In this document: positions 1 through 8,211 of the stretch, piece by piece
How positions within the stretch are numbered: the stretch's first letter is position 1
How the letters are laid out: each line of letters opens with the position of its first letter
DNA from: Minisyncoccota bacterium
Lineage (GTDB): Bacteria > Patescibacteriota > Minisyncoccia > Phycocordibacterales > UBA9973
NCBI GenBank assembly: GCA_021734995.1
Contig: JAIPHX010000009.1
Location: 1-32,136 of the forward strand
Direction of reading: 5' to 3'
DNA length: 32,136 bases
Program-made: the position numbers and the translations under genes
Notes under the pieces: model-generated
What the model saw: the letters and a program-made list of their open reading frames with translations, nothing else
The model's database searches: none
What the model was told of the DNA's origin: nothing

Positions 1-1855
1 ATTTGATTTCTTTAGGTACAGGAAGTGGAGTAACCACTGGTCTAGAAGGAGCTGCTGCTGCACTACCTGAAGGTCCTGAAGTTTTTATGATAGTTACAGG
101 GATAGTGGTTTCTAAAGTATTGTAGTTTGTATCATTTGATGTAGCAGTAAGAGTAATACTAGCAGAAGATATATTGTCTCCTGAAGAATCTGTGTTTGGA
201 GTAAGGGTAATGGTTTGAGCAGTAGACCAGTTGGAAGTGGTAAAGACTAGAGAGTTTGTATTTAAAGTACCTGCGTTGGGATCTGATATACCTACTGCTA
301 CAGTAGCTGTATCTGTTGGTTTGGAAGCAAGAGAGACTGTTAGACTATCACCAGATGCTCTATATCCTCTATTAATCTCAAGAGAGGATTTTGATTTAGT
401 GTAACCTGCTGTGTCATCGTCTGTGATAGTAATGGTATATGTACTATTTGTTCCAAGATCTGTGTTGATTGGGTCTTCTAGGGTTAGGATGATGGTTTTA
501 TCTGTATTGTCTATATCATTGTTTATGATTGTAATTGTTTTTGTAACTGAAGTTTCTCCTGTTCCTAGAGATATACTTGTACTGTCTACTGTGTAGTCTA
601 CTCCTTCGGTAGCTGTACCAGAGAGAGCAATAGTAGAAGTGACTGTTCTGTCATTGTCTTGTGTTAGTGATATTTGTATTTGAGTGGAACCTACACTCTC
701 TGCTACTGTGGTACTAGAAGATGCGAATGATATTTTTTGTATGGGGAAGGAGGCAAGGTATGGTTGAGAATTTCCACCAACAGTGGTGAAATCTCCACCG
801 ATGTATATATTATCTTGATCTATGACCATAGAAAATATATCACCATTTACACTCGGATCCCAATCTGTAGCTGTACCATCGTTTAACTTTAATCCTGCAA
901 TTTTGTTTCTTGACTGACCTCCAATCGTGGTAAAACTTCCTCCTGCATATATATTGTCTCCACTAATAGCTAAAGAATTTACATTATTGTTTGCATTAGG
1001 ATTCCAAGCAGTAGCTGTACCATCACTCAGGACAAGCTCTGCAATTCTATTTCTTGTTTGACCTCCGATAGTGGTAAAACCTCCTCCTGCATATATGTTG
1101 TCTCCAGAAATAGCTAAAGAATATACAGGACCATCTGCATTTGGATTCCAATCTGTAGCTGTACCATCTGCCAAAGAAAGCTTTGCAATATAATTTCTTG
1201 TTTGACCTCCGATAGTGGTAAAACCTCCTCCTGCATATATGTTGTCTCCAGAAATAGCTAAAGTAGACACCGCACTATTTGCATTCGGGTTCCAATTTGT
1301 AGCCAATCCATCACTTAAATTAAGAGCCGCGATATTATTTCTAGATTGACCACCAATAAAAGAAAACTGCCCTGCAACATATAATAAATTGTTTTTTATA
1401 GAGAAATCTGAAATTGTTGGATATGGTGGCCACCCATCAATTTGAGGGTCTGGATTCCAATCCGTTACTTCACCTGTACTAATATTTATAGCAGCAAAAC
1501 CATTTCTAGCTTGACCTCCAATAGTAGTGAAACGTCCACCAGCATACAAAATCGAATTATAAATTCTTAAAATTGAGACACTATTATCTGCGTCCGGGTT
1601 CCATTCTTCTATAAGTTGACCAGTAGAAGTATTAATAGCTGCAATATAGTTTCTTGTTTGGTCTCCAACTGTGGTAAAATTCCCACCCACATACAAAATT
1701 CCATCTGAATATACTGAAGTATTTATAGCTCCATTAAAAGCTAAATCTTCAGAAAAAACACTACTAGGCGTATCTACCGGATTCGCCCAGACATCACTAA
1801 GCAAAAGAAAAGAAAACACAAACACAAAAACCAAAGCTGAGAATTTTTTTATCAT
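1..1855 (-). CDS. Secreted beta-propeller/Calx-beta protein (3' end beyond left edge)
   Basis: The frame is open from ATG at 1853-1855 to the left edge, about 618 residues with no stop. Residues 1-25 look like a signal peptide (MIKK start, a Phe/Val/Leu core, cut near VWA-NP). About seven tandem blades of roughly 48 residues follow, each with a core like NIYAGGxFTTIGGQxRN, then IAxL, then DGxATxWNPNA. Next comes a Calx-beta-like domain (AESVGSTQIQISL, SGTATEGVDY, TITDDD), a second Ig-like/cadherin-like beta domain, and an Ala/Pro/Thr linker at the edge. The seven blades may close as one seven-bladed propeller; this is inferred from repeat count. Family knowledge suggests a cell-surface or secreted binding or adhesion protein; no catalytic motif is visible and the ligand is unknown. 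The gene is a separate unit downstream of rseP with its own promoter. Confidence 0.8.
   Translation of the reverse strand, partial: MIKKFSALVFVFVFSFLLLSDVWANPVDTPSSVFSEDLAFNGAINTSVYSDGILYVGGNFTTVGDQTRNYIAAINTSTGQLIEEWNPDADNSVSILRIYNSILYAGGRFTTIGGQARNGFAAINISTGEVTDWNPDPQIDGWPPYPTISDFSIKNNLLYVAGQFSFIGGQSRNNIAALNLSDGLATNWNPNANSAVSTLAISGDNIYAGGGFTTIGGQTRNYIAKLSLADGTATDWNPNADGPVYSLAISGDNIYAGGGFTTIGGQTRNRIAELVLSDGTATAWNPNANNNVNSLAISGDNIYAGGSFTTIGGQSRNKIAGLKLNDGTATDWDPSVNGDIFSMVIDQDNIYIGGDFTTVGGNSQPYLASFPIQKISFASSSTTVAESVGSTQIQISLTQDNDRTVTSTIALSGTATEGVDYTVDSTSISLGTGETSVTKTITIINNDIDNTDKTIILTLEDPINTDLGTNSTYTITITDDDTAGYTKSKSSLEINRGYRASGDSLTVSLASKPTDTATVAVGISDPNAGTLNTNSLVFTTSNWSTAQTITLTPNTDSSGDNISSASITLTATSNDTNYNTLETTIPVTIIKTSGPSGSAAAAPSRPVVTPLPVPKEIK
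1049..1263 (-). repeat. Tandem blade repeats, 144-bp period, with a 71-bp identical copy
   Basis: Bases 1049-1119 and 1193-1263 are identical over 71 bp at an offset of exactly 144 bp (48 codons). A third, diverged copy lies around 910-975. The repeats encode the propeller blades of the surface protein, so they are coding repeats. The near-identity of two neighbouring blades points to recent duplication or gene conversion. Confidence 0.9.
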
Positions 1856-1882
1856 AAAGTATCGTTTAAATTAATTGTATAC

Positions 1883-1891
1883 ATTATAGCA
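1883..1891 (-). promoter_or_regulatory. Extended -10 promoter of the propeller gene
   Basis: On the minus strand TGC-TATAAT (hexamer 1883-1888) gives a perfect -10 with an extended TG. The predicted start is near 1876, leaving a leader of about 20 nt before the ATG at 1855. No clear Shine-Dalgarno is seen in that leader. Confidence 0.55.
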
Positions 1892-1920
1892 GAGAATGCT
1901 TGCCCAAAGCAAAACACATC

Positions 1921-1957
1921 AAAAAAAAAACAGCTTCCGGAGTTACTAAAAAAAAAG
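1921..1957 (-). other. Two T-tracts flanking an imperfect palindrome downstream of rseP
   Basis: After the rseP stop the minus strand reads nine T, then AGTAACTCCGGAAGCTG, then ten T. It resembles a termination region, but the central palindrome gives only a weak stem. A real terminator is possible but not shown. Confidence 0.3.
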
Positions 1958-1960
1958 AAT

Positions 1961-3055
1961 TTACATCAATTTTGTAATATCTTTGTAGGTTACAAAAAGC
2001 ATTAAAATAATCAATAGAGCAAAACCCACCATATTGGCTACATTAGAAAAACTAGGGGAAAGACGAGAACCTTTAATTTTTTCAATTAATAAGAAAAGTA
2101 ATCTTCCACCATCAAGAGCTGGGAAAGGCACAAGGTTGATAATAGCAAGATTGATAGATATCAGAGCGGCAAAAGATAAGAGATATACTATTCCAAAGTC
2201 ATAAGCTTGCCCTACAATACTTACCATACCTACTGGTCCTGTAATAGAAGAAAGATCCCCATTACCCTGCAATCCATCTACTACTAAATGAAACAATCCT
2301 GTCGCAGTACCGATAGCCATATGCCAAGTCATCTGTGCTCCTTTCCAAAATGCTTCAAAGAATGAAAATTGAACTATCCCTACTTGATCCATTGAAATAC
2401 CAATACCAGTAGAGCCGTTTGATAATTTTGAAGTAGGCATAAGTGAAACTGCCGAAAATTCCCCTATTGCTCTTTCATAGTCTATAGTTAGCTCTTCTGT
2501 GGAATGAGAAATAATAAATTCTTTTAATTTTTCAGGATTTAATTCTTCCAATACAGCATCTTTGCTAGAAATTTTTAATATTTTATCTCCTGATATAAGG
2601 CCAGCTTTTTGTGCAGGTGAATCAGGCAAGACAGAAAGCACCATAAGCTTTGCATCTTTTACTTCATATCCATCCATACTCCCCACTGAAGCCGGAAGCC
2701 CACTCATAAATCCGACTGAAAAAAGAAGCCACGCAAGTAGAAAATTGGCAAAAACCCCTCCAAACAATACTATTGCTTGTTGCCATTTTGGTTTATTGAT
2801 CATACTACGAGCACTATCTGGACCACTAGTATTTTCTTCATTAGGATTTTCTCCAAATATTTTTACAAAACCACCAAGCGGTATGAGATTGAAAGTATAT
2901 TCTGTCTCACCGATTTTTTTACCAAACAATTTTGGAGGAAATCCAAAACCAAATTCATCTACTCTGATGCCAAACTTTTTGGCAGCAAAAAAGTGTCCAC
3001 ATTCGTGCACAATAACTAAGACCAAAAGCACAATAAAAAAAATTAAAATATTCAT
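1961..3055 (-). CDS. rseP: Site-2 intramembrane metalloprotease RseP
   Basis: The 364-residue protein is a full-length M50 family member. The zinc site HECGH lies at residues 17-21 in the first membrane helix, followed by the FGFPPKLF/PLGGFVK region, a PDZ domain at about residues 130-210 (SVLPDSPAQKAGL), and the second active-site motif NLVPFPALDGGR in the C-terminal helices. Family members cut transmembrane segments of anti-sigma factors or remnant signal peptides; the substrate here is unknown. It begins 10 nt after the frr stop and has no clear promoter of its own, so it is probably co-transcribed with frr. The start chosen is the first ATG, which leaves the normal short N-terminus before HExxH. 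Confidence 0.95.
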   Translation of the reverse strand: MNILIFFIVLLVLVIVHECGHFFAAKKFGIRVDEFGFGFPPKLFGKKIGETEYTFNLIPLGGFVKIFGENPNEENTSGPDSARSMINKPKWQQAIVLFGGVFANFLLAWLLFSVGFMSGLPASVGSMDGYEVKDAKLMVLSVLPDSPAQKAGLISGDKILKISSKDAVLEELNPEKLKEFIISHSTEELTIDYERAIGEFSAVSLMPTSKLSNGSTGIGISMDQVGIVQFSFFEAFWKGAQMTWHMAIGTATGLFHLVVDGLQGNGDLSSITGPVGMVSIVGQAYDFGIVYLLSFAALISINLAIINLVPFPALDGGRLLFLLIEKIKGSRLSPSFSNVANMVGFALLIILMLFVTYKDITKLM

Positions 3056-3065
3056 ACTTTATATA

Positions 3066-3617
3066 TTAACCCATTACTTCTTTTTCTTTTTTGGAGAAAA
3101 TTTCTTCTAAATTTTTGTTGGCTTCATCTACAATCTTTTGAAGCTCATCTTTTCCACGGAATTTTTCATCTTCAGTCATCTTCTTTTCTTTTTCCATTTT
3201 TTGAATCTCATCCCAAGCCTGCTCTCTTTCTTTTCTAACAGAAATTCTAGCATCTTCAAGCTTTTCTTTTAAAAGCTTCACGAGCTTCTCTCTAGTCTCT
3301 GTAGTAAGCTGAGGAAATACCACTCTAATACCTATATCATCCACTGCTGTAGATAGGCCAAGATTTGCTACCATTATAGCTTTTTCTATTTCTTTTATCT
3401 GACCTTTGTCCCATGGAATAACTCTAAGAGTTTTTTGGTCTTCTATGGAAATAGAAGCACTATTTTTAATAGGCATTTTTGTGCCATAAGAATCTACCAT
3501 AACACCATCTAACACAAGAGGTGAAGCTCTACCGATATTGAGCTCCCTGTATTCTTTTGACAGAAATTCCTCAGTCTTTTTAATTTGAATTTTAAAATTT
3601 GAAAAATTGTATTGCAT
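3066..3617 (-). CDS. frr: Ribosome recycling factor
   Basis: The 183-residue protein has the usual length. It matches RRF along its length: the N-terminal helix, the RASPLVLDGVMVDSYGTKMPI segment, the IEKAI..NLGL segment, and a long C-terminal helix rich in Lys/Glu (EKLVKLLKEKLEDARISVRKEREQ). With EF-G it splits post-termination ribosomes. Its -10 element ends 6 nt before the ATG, predicting a leaderless mRNA. The neighbour order delta'-frr-rseP differs from the frequent frr-uppS-cdsA arrangement. Confidence 0.97.
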   Translation of the reverse strand: MQYNFSNFKIQIKKTEEFLSKEYRELNIGRASPLVLDGVMVDSYGTKMPIKNSASISIEDQKTLRVIPWDKGQIKEIEKAIMVANLGLSTAVDDIGIRVVFPQLTTETREKLVKLLKEKLEDARISVRKEREQAWDEIQKMEKEKKMTEDEKFRGKDELQKIVDEANKNLEEIFSKKEKEVMG

Positions 3618-3623
3618 GTATAT

Positions 3624-3629
3624 ATTATA
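3624..3629 (-). promoter_or_regulatory. -10 box of frr, overlapping the stop of the upstream gene
   Basis: TATAAT lies on the minus strand exactly 6 nt (ATATAC) before the frr ATG. The TAA stop of the delta'-like gene (3625-3627) lies inside the hexamer. A start about 7 nt downstream would fall on the A of ATG, giving a leaderless transcript. The -35 region is weak (TTTAGC). Confidence 0.55.
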
Positions 3630-4410
3630 TCACAGGTAAGATTAATGCTAAAGACTCTAGCAAATTTTTTGAAGAAGCACCTGTTTGTCTTAAATACTCT
3701 CTAATTTTAAACAAATGGTTTAGAACCTTTATTTTCATCTGTGAAGTGTATTTATTTTTAGCAAAATTTCCTGCATTAAAAAATTCTTGGTGCAAAATCA
3801 CCTCTATCTCATTCAAGAATCTATGCGTTTTACTTTTAGTTGAATCTGTAACATCCTCATCATCATTTTCTTTTACAAAACTTTTTATAAAATCAATTCT
3901 TTTGGGTAAATTCATTTGTAAAAATTGATATGCTATATCTAGATTTTCTTGGTAATCTTTTGTTTCCGTTTTTAACTTTGAAGGAATAAAATAAAAACGA
4001 GAAATTAAAGTTTTAGATAGATGCGACACATCTGGCACTACAACAAAAAAATGTATATCTTCTGCTGGTTCTTCAAATATTTTGAGCAATACTCCCTGAG
4101 CGTCATTTGAAAAATTATTTGCATAAATTAAAAATATTTTTTTACCTAAAAAGCTTCTCTGCTCCCCGTCATTTTTTTCATTTAAATCAATACTGTTAGA
4201 AATGAAACTTTTTTGCATAGCCATATTCTTTAAATTTAATGCTTCGTCAATCTTAAAACTATCTATTTCTAAATGCAAAAAATCTGGATTACCCAATACT
4301 TTTAAACCTATTTCTTTGAAAGTATCCAAAATATTAGAAACTATATCCCTTTCCCCTTCTATTAGATAAGCATGATGCCATTCATTTTTTGATAAGTGTT
4401 CTTTTATCAT
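3625..4410 (-). CDS. holB: DNA polymerase III delta' (clamp-loader)-like protein
   Basis: The 261-residue protein has AAA+ clamp-loader features: an N-terminal HAYLIEG segment, the block KIFLIYANNFSNDAQGVLLKIFEEP (compare the family's ANALLKxLEEP), and a LISRF motif corresponding to the family's IRSRC region. The Walker A loop and the zinc-binding cysteines of other clamp-loader subunits are absent; delta' proteins commonly cannot bind ATP, so this fits delta' better than tau/gamma. The C-terminal third is poorly conserved. It lies 18 nt after mreB and ends 7 nt before frr, so it is probably transcribed with mreB. The delta' call is inferred from motif pattern. Confidence 0.72.
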   Translation of the reverse strand: MIKEHLSKNEWHHAYLIEGERDIVSNILDTFKEIGLKVLGNPDFLHLEIDSFKIDEALNLKNMAMQKSFISNSIDLNEKNDGEQRSFLGKKIFLIYANNFSNDAQGVLLKIFEEPAEDIHFFVVVPDVSHLSKTLISRFYFIPSKLKTETKDYQENLDIAYQFLQMNLPKRIDFIKSFVKENDDEDVTDSTKSKTHRFLNEIEVILHQEFFNAGNFAKNKYTSQMKIKVLNHLFKIREYLRQTGASSKNLLESLALILPVI

Positions 4411-4428
4411 TTTTTGTAAATATGAAAA

Positions 4429-5442
4429 TTATCTTTTACTTAAAATGGCTTTTTTGTAAACATCTAAGTGGTTTAGAGCTATTCCAGTACCTTTTGCAAC
4501 ACAAAACAATGCTTCTTCGGCAAGAGTTGCTTTTACTCCTGTCTTTCTATACACCAAGTCTGTTAGATTTCTGAGCTGAGAAGAACCTCCGGTCATAATA
4601 ATACCGTAATCCATAATATCTGAAGCAAGCTCTGGAGGAGTCTCTTGCAATACATCTTTTATTGCTTTAATGATTTGTTTTAATTCTGCGTCTATCGCTT
4701 TTACAATTTCATTTGTACTGACCTGTGCTGATCTTGGTAATCCTTGAATAAAATCTCTACCCTTAATAGTAGCTCGAAGCTCTTCTTCCAATGGTACCGC
4801 TGCCCCTATTTTTATTTTAACTTCCTCAGCTGTCCTTTCTCCAATAGCAAGATTGAATGTTTTTTTTATATAATCTGCAATAGCTTGATCTATTTTGTGT
4901 CCAGCACATTTTACAGAAGTGGAAGCTACAATACCACCAAGAGAAATCACAGCTACATCTGTAGTTCCCCCACCAATGTCAACAATCATATATCCACGAG
5001 ATTCATAAATAGGGATACCTGCACCAATTGCTGCGAGTATTGGCTCCTTCACTACATAGGCATTTTTTGCACCAGCTCTAATCGTCGCTTCTACTACAGC
5101 TCTCCTTTCTGTAGAAGTAATACCAGCAGGAACTGATACCATTACGTCTGGCTTAAAAAAATTAAATTTACCTAAAGTTTTATTTATAAAATATCGAAGC
5201 ATCGCTTCTGTAACTCTATAATCCGCTATTACTCCATCTTTCATTGGACAATAAGTGATGATAGACTCTGGAGTTTTCCCAATCATATTTTTAGCTTCAG
5301 ACCCAATAGCTAGGATTCTATTCCCCTGCTCAGATACAGCTACTACAGAAGGTTCATTTAAAACAATACCTTTTCCAGGCAAAAATACCAAAGTATTAGC
5401 GGTCCCAAGGTCTATTCCCAATTTCCTAGAAAAAATACTCAT
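4429..5442 (-). CDS. mreB: Rod-shape actin homologue MreB
   Basis: The 337-residue protein has the normal length. Actin-fold nucleotide motifs are intact: phosphate-1 DLGTANTLVF near residue 11, phosphate-2 DIGGGTTDVAV near residue 155, and an adenosine motif IIMTGGSSQLRNL near residue 283. It forms membrane-associated filaments that direct side-wall peptidoglycan synthesis. No mreC, mreD or pbp genes are adjacent, which is unlike many bacteria. It is divergent from priA with only 37 bp between start codons and has an extended -10 element 7 nt before its ATG. Confidence 0.98.
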   Translation of the reverse strand: MSIFSRKLGIDLGTANTLVFLPGKGIVLNEPSVVAVSEQGNRILAIGSEAKNMIGKTPESIITYCPMKDGVIADYRVTEAMLRYFINKTLGKFNFFKPDVMVSVPAGITSTERRAVVEATIRAGAKNAYVVKEPILAAIGAGIPIYESRGYMIVDIGGGTTDVAVISLGGIVASTSVKCAGHKIDQAIADYIKKTFNLAIGERTAEEVKIKIGAAVPLEEELRATIKGRDFIQGLPRSAQVSTNEIVKAIDAELKQIIKAIKDVLQETPPELASDIMDYGIIMTGGSSQLRNLTDLVYRKTGVKATLAEEALFCVAKGTGIALNHLDVYKKAILSKR

Positions 5443-5449
5443 ATATAAT

Positions 5450-5458
5450 AATATATCA
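5450..5458 (-). promoter_or_regulatory. Extended -10 promoter of mreB
   Basis: TGA-TATATT on the minus strand (hexamer 5450-5455) lies 7 nt before the ATG, compatible with a leaderless transcript. It lies between the two divergent start codons, 12 bp from the opposing priA -10 hexamer. Confidence 0.5.
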
Positions 5459-5464
5459 CAAATA

Positions 5465-5473
5465 TGCTAGAAT
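5465..5473 (+). promoter_or_regulatory. Extended -10 promoter of the priA-like gene
   Basis: TGC-TAGAAT (hexamer 5468-5473) lies exactly 6 nt (GAAAGA) before the ATG at 5480. This predicts a leaderless mRNA. The GAAAGA stretch is too close to the ATG to serve as a normal Shine-Dalgarno. Confidence 0.55.
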
Positions 5474-5479
5474 GAAAGA

Positions 5480-7480
5480 ATGCGGATAGTTACAGTTATT
5501 CCACTCAAAAAAGGTTTCCTTAAAAATGATTTAACTTATTTTAGCGCCAAAAATATCCAAGAAGGTTATGTGGTAGAAATACCCATTAAAGGTAAAAAAT
5601 CTTTAGGACTTGTTGTTGCTAGTGAGGAAGCCAAAATACAAAAAAGTGAGATCAAAGACATGCCTTTTGGCCTAAGAAAAATTGAAGAGGTCAAAGGTCA
5701 ATCTATTTGGAAAGAAGAATTAATTGATACTATCAGAGAGACAGCTCAATACTTTGCTGTAAGTAAAAACCAAGTAGCCACTACTTTTATCCCAACTATT
5801 TTTAGAGAGAAATATGATGTATTCAATACTATCAAAAATATTTCTAAAGAATATGTAATAGAAATAAAATCTCCCAAAGATGAAGAAAATATACGCGCAG
5901 AAAAATCTTTATTCCAAGCACCCACTGAAGACCGTTTGTCTTTTTACAAAACTCTGATTAGGGGATGTTTTGCCGAAAAAAAATCTATTTTTATAGTATT
6001 ACCAACAGAAAGAGACATTTCCTTCTTTAAAGAATATTTATCTAAGGGAATAGAAAACTTTATTTTTTCCTTTCATAGTGGAATGACAGAGAAAAAAATA
6101 ACAGAGGAATACAAAAAATGTCTCAGTGAAGAACACTCAGTTTTAATTTTGGGAACAACACCATATTTATCAGTACCAAGAAGAGATGTAAAAGTAGTCA
6201 TTTTAGAAATAGAGAGTAGCCCTGTATATAAATTACAAAATAAACCATATATAGATATGCGTATTTTTGCTGAAATTTTTGCCCATAAAATAAAAGCTAA
6301 ATTTATTTTGGGCGACACTTTGCTTAGAATGGAAAGTCTGGCAAAACAGGATTCTATTTTGTGGAATTCAATTCAAGGTTTATCTTTTAGAAATAATTTT
6401 GAAGGGAATATTCTTATAACCGATAAATACAAAAGGATAGATGCCTATACGGAAGAAAAGAAATTTAATATTTTAAGTGAAGAAGGTATAGAAAAAATAC
6501 TGGATAATATAAACAATGGGAAAAATACATTTATTTTTAGCCTACGGAAAGGTCTAGCCACATATACTTTGTGTGGTGACTGCCAAGAAGCACTACTATG
6601 TGACAACTGTTCAGCTCCTATCACTTTATATTTATCAAAAGATGGTCAGAAAAGAATGTTTTCTTGTAATAAATGTAGGTCTGAAAAAAACCCAGAAATG
6701 ACTTGCCCAAATTGTCAAAGCTGGAATCTAATATCTTTTGGTATAGGGACTGAGACTATTTATGAAGAATTACAGAAAATAATAAAACAAAAAATAATTG
6801 AAGACAACCAGAAAGATAAAAAAACTTTAAAGATATTTCGTCTAGATAAAGAATCTGTAAAGACAGCCAAGGGAGCAGAAAAGATTATAGAAGAATTTGA
6901 ATCTACCGATGGGTCTATTTTGGTAGGTACAGAGTTGGCTCTATTTTATTTACACAAAAAAGTCTTTACATCACTTATTGCATCTTTTGATTCTCTTTGG
7001 AGTATTCCAAGTTTTAGAATGAGTGAAAAAATGATTCATATTGTCAGTAGTATTTTAAACAAAACAGAAAATACTTTAATTATTGAGACTCGAAATCCTG
7101 AAGATGAAGGGATCAATGCTTTTTATACAGATACAATATCTCACTTTATAAAAAAAGAATTAGCAGACAGAAAGATTCTTGGTTATCCCCCATACAAACG
7201 TTTTATAAAAATATCATTTTCTGGAGAAAAAGATAAAACAAGTGAGGCAAAGAAAATATTGGAAGAATTGTTTAGTAAATATAATCCAGATATATTTGGT
7301 GGTTTTATGCCAAAAGTAAAGGGAAAGTATATAATCAACGCTTTAATAAAAATAGAACCTGAAAATTGGACAGTACCAGATCTTTATCCAGATGGTCTTA
7401 TCATAGAAGATTTGTATAAAAGACTCACATCACTACCTCCTGTCTTTTCAGTGAATGTAGATCCAGAAGATATCCTGTAA
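5480..7480 (+). CDS. priA: PriA-like primosomal protein with degenerate helicase motifs
   Basis: The 666-residue protein aligns with PriA over its length. It has an N-terminal DNA-binding region (residues 1-105), a segment FSFHSGMTEKKITEEYKKCL like the family's LHSGL..ER region, an eight-cysteine zinc domain (C365/C368, C374/C377, C396/C399, C409/C412), and a C-terminal region with LGYPPYKRFIKI. The motor motifs are lost: QAPTEDRLS (about 146-154) stands where GVTGSGKTE is expected, LEIES (242-246) replaces the DEEH box, and the VAGRAGR motif VI is replaced by IVSSILNK (521-528). I infer a structural, non-ATPase role in replication restart or primosome assembly. No frameshift or stop is seen, so it is a maintained gene. 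Confidence 0.85.
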   Translation: MRIVTVIPLKKGFLKNDLTYFSAKNIQEGYVVEIPIKGKKSLGLVVASEEAKIQKSEIKDMPFGLRKIEEVKGQSIWKEELIDTIRETAQYFAVSKNQVATTFIPTIFREKYDVFNTIKNISKEYVIEIKSPKDEENIRAEKSLFQAPTEDRLSFYKTLIRGCFAEKKSIFIVLPTERDISFFKEYLSKGIENFIFSFHSGMTEKKITEEYKKCLSEEHSVLILGTTPYLSVPRRDVKVVILEIESSPVYKLQNKPYIDMRIFAEIFAHKIKAKFILGDTLLRMESLAKQDSILWNSIQGLSFRNNFEGNILITDKYKRIDAYTEEKKFNILSEEGIEKILDNINNGKNTFIFSLRKGLATYTLCGDCQEALLCDNCSAPITLYLSKDGQKRMFSCNKCRSEKNPEMTCPNCQSWNLISFGIGTETIYEELQKIIKQKIIEDNQKDKKTLKIFRLDKESVKTAKGAEKIIEEFESTDGSILVGTELALFYLHKKVFTSLIASFDSLWSIPSFRMSEKMIHIVSSILNKTENTLIIETRNPEDEGINAFYTDTISHFIKKELADRKILGYPPYKRFIKISFSGEKDKTSEAKKILEELFSKYNPDIFGGFMPKVKGKYIINALIKIEPENWTVPDLYPDGLIIEDLYKRLTSLPPVFSVNVDPEDIL

Positions 7481-7498
7481 GAATTAAAAAACTAAGAC

Positions 7499-8173
7499 CT
7501 AAGCTACAATCACCACAAACTCCCCTCTTTGTTTTTCTGTATTTTCTTCAAAAAATTTTAAAACTTCTTTTGGTGTATCTGTTTTAAACTCTTCATATAT
7601 TTTTGTTAATTCTCGAGCTACACAAACTCTTTTATTTGGGCAAAATTCTGTTAAAGATTCTAACGTTTTTAAAATTCTATGTGGAGATTCATAAAAAGCA
7701 TAAGTTCTTTTGGCATTAGATATTTCTTTAAAAATAGTTTCTCTCCCCTTCTTATGTGGTAAAAATCCAAGAAAAGTAAATTCATGGATTGGTAAACCTG
7801 AAGCACACAAAGCACTAACCAGAGCATTAGCACCTGGAATTGGTATTATCTTTACTTCAGATCCAAATCTTTCTCGTATTAATGATACTAGCATTGCTCC
7901 AGGGTCAGAGATACCAGGGGTACCAGCATCAGATACTAATGCCAGATTTTTCCCTTCAGCCAATAAATCAAAAATTTTATCTGTTTTTGACATCTTGCTT
8001 TGAGCGTGATAGCTCAAAGTAGAAGTATTGATATCATACCTCTGTAAAATTTTTCTAGTTTCTCTGGTGTCTTCACACAAGATTATATCTACTTCTTTTA
8101 AAGTTTCCAAAGCTCTGAAAGTAATATCTTTCATGTTACCGATAGGGGTAGCTACTACATAAAAATTTGACAT
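7499..8173 (-). CDS. rsmI: 16S rRNA (cytidine1402-2'-O)-methyltransferase RsmI
   Basis: The 224-residue protein is an SAM-dependent tetrapyrrole-methylase-fold enzyme. Visible motifs are VVATPIGNMKDITFRAL at the N-terminus, CEDTRETRKIL, LVSDAGTPGISDPG, PGANALVSALCASGLP, and FLGFLPHKKGR. It methylates C1402 in the decoding centre. The frame extends 5 codons upstream to a GTG at 8188, but I place the start at the ATG at 8171-8173, because the family begins with xxFYVVATPIGN and a TATAAT lies exactly 6 nt upstream. It converges on priA, with 18 bp between stops, and lies just downstream of atpC. Confidence 0.96.
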   Translation of the reverse strand: MSNFYVVATPIGNMKDITFRALETLKEVDIILCEDTRETRKILQRYDINTSTLSYHAQSKMSKTDKIFDLLAEGKNLALVSDAGTPGISDPGAMLVSLIRERFGSEVKIIPIPGANALVSALCASGLPIHEFTFLGFLPHKKGRETIFKEISNAKRTYAFYESPHRILKTLESLTEFCPNKRVCVARELTKIYEEFKTDTPKEVLKFFEENTEKQRGEFVVIVA

Positions 8174-8179
8174 AATATG

Positions 8180-8185
8180 ATTATA
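8180..8185 (-). promoter_or_regulatory. -10 box of rsmI
   Basis: A perfect TATAAT on the minus strand is separated from the rsmI ATG by exactly 6 nt (CATATT), predicting a leaderless transcript. It lies in the 38-nt gap after atpC; no terminator is seen in that gap, so read-through from the ATP operon is also possible. Confidence 0.55.
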
Positions 8186-8211
8186 CACTCAATAAAATAA
8201 AAAGCGTAAAA

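Noticed and set aside
900-1700. Regularly spaced repeats resembling a CRISPR-like array
   Set aside because: Period is 144 bp, a multiple of three, and the repeats translate into conserved propeller blades; spacers are coding and no cas genes are near.
2562-3110. 182-codon open frame on the plus strand, antisense to rseP and the end of frr
   Set aside because: It overlaps two certain genes on the other strand, has low-complexity composition and matches no family; it is a shadow of the coding frame.
3625-4410. Tau/gamma (DnaX) identity for the clamp-loader-like gene
   Set aside because: It lacks the P-loop and zinc cysteines and is too short; delta' fits better.
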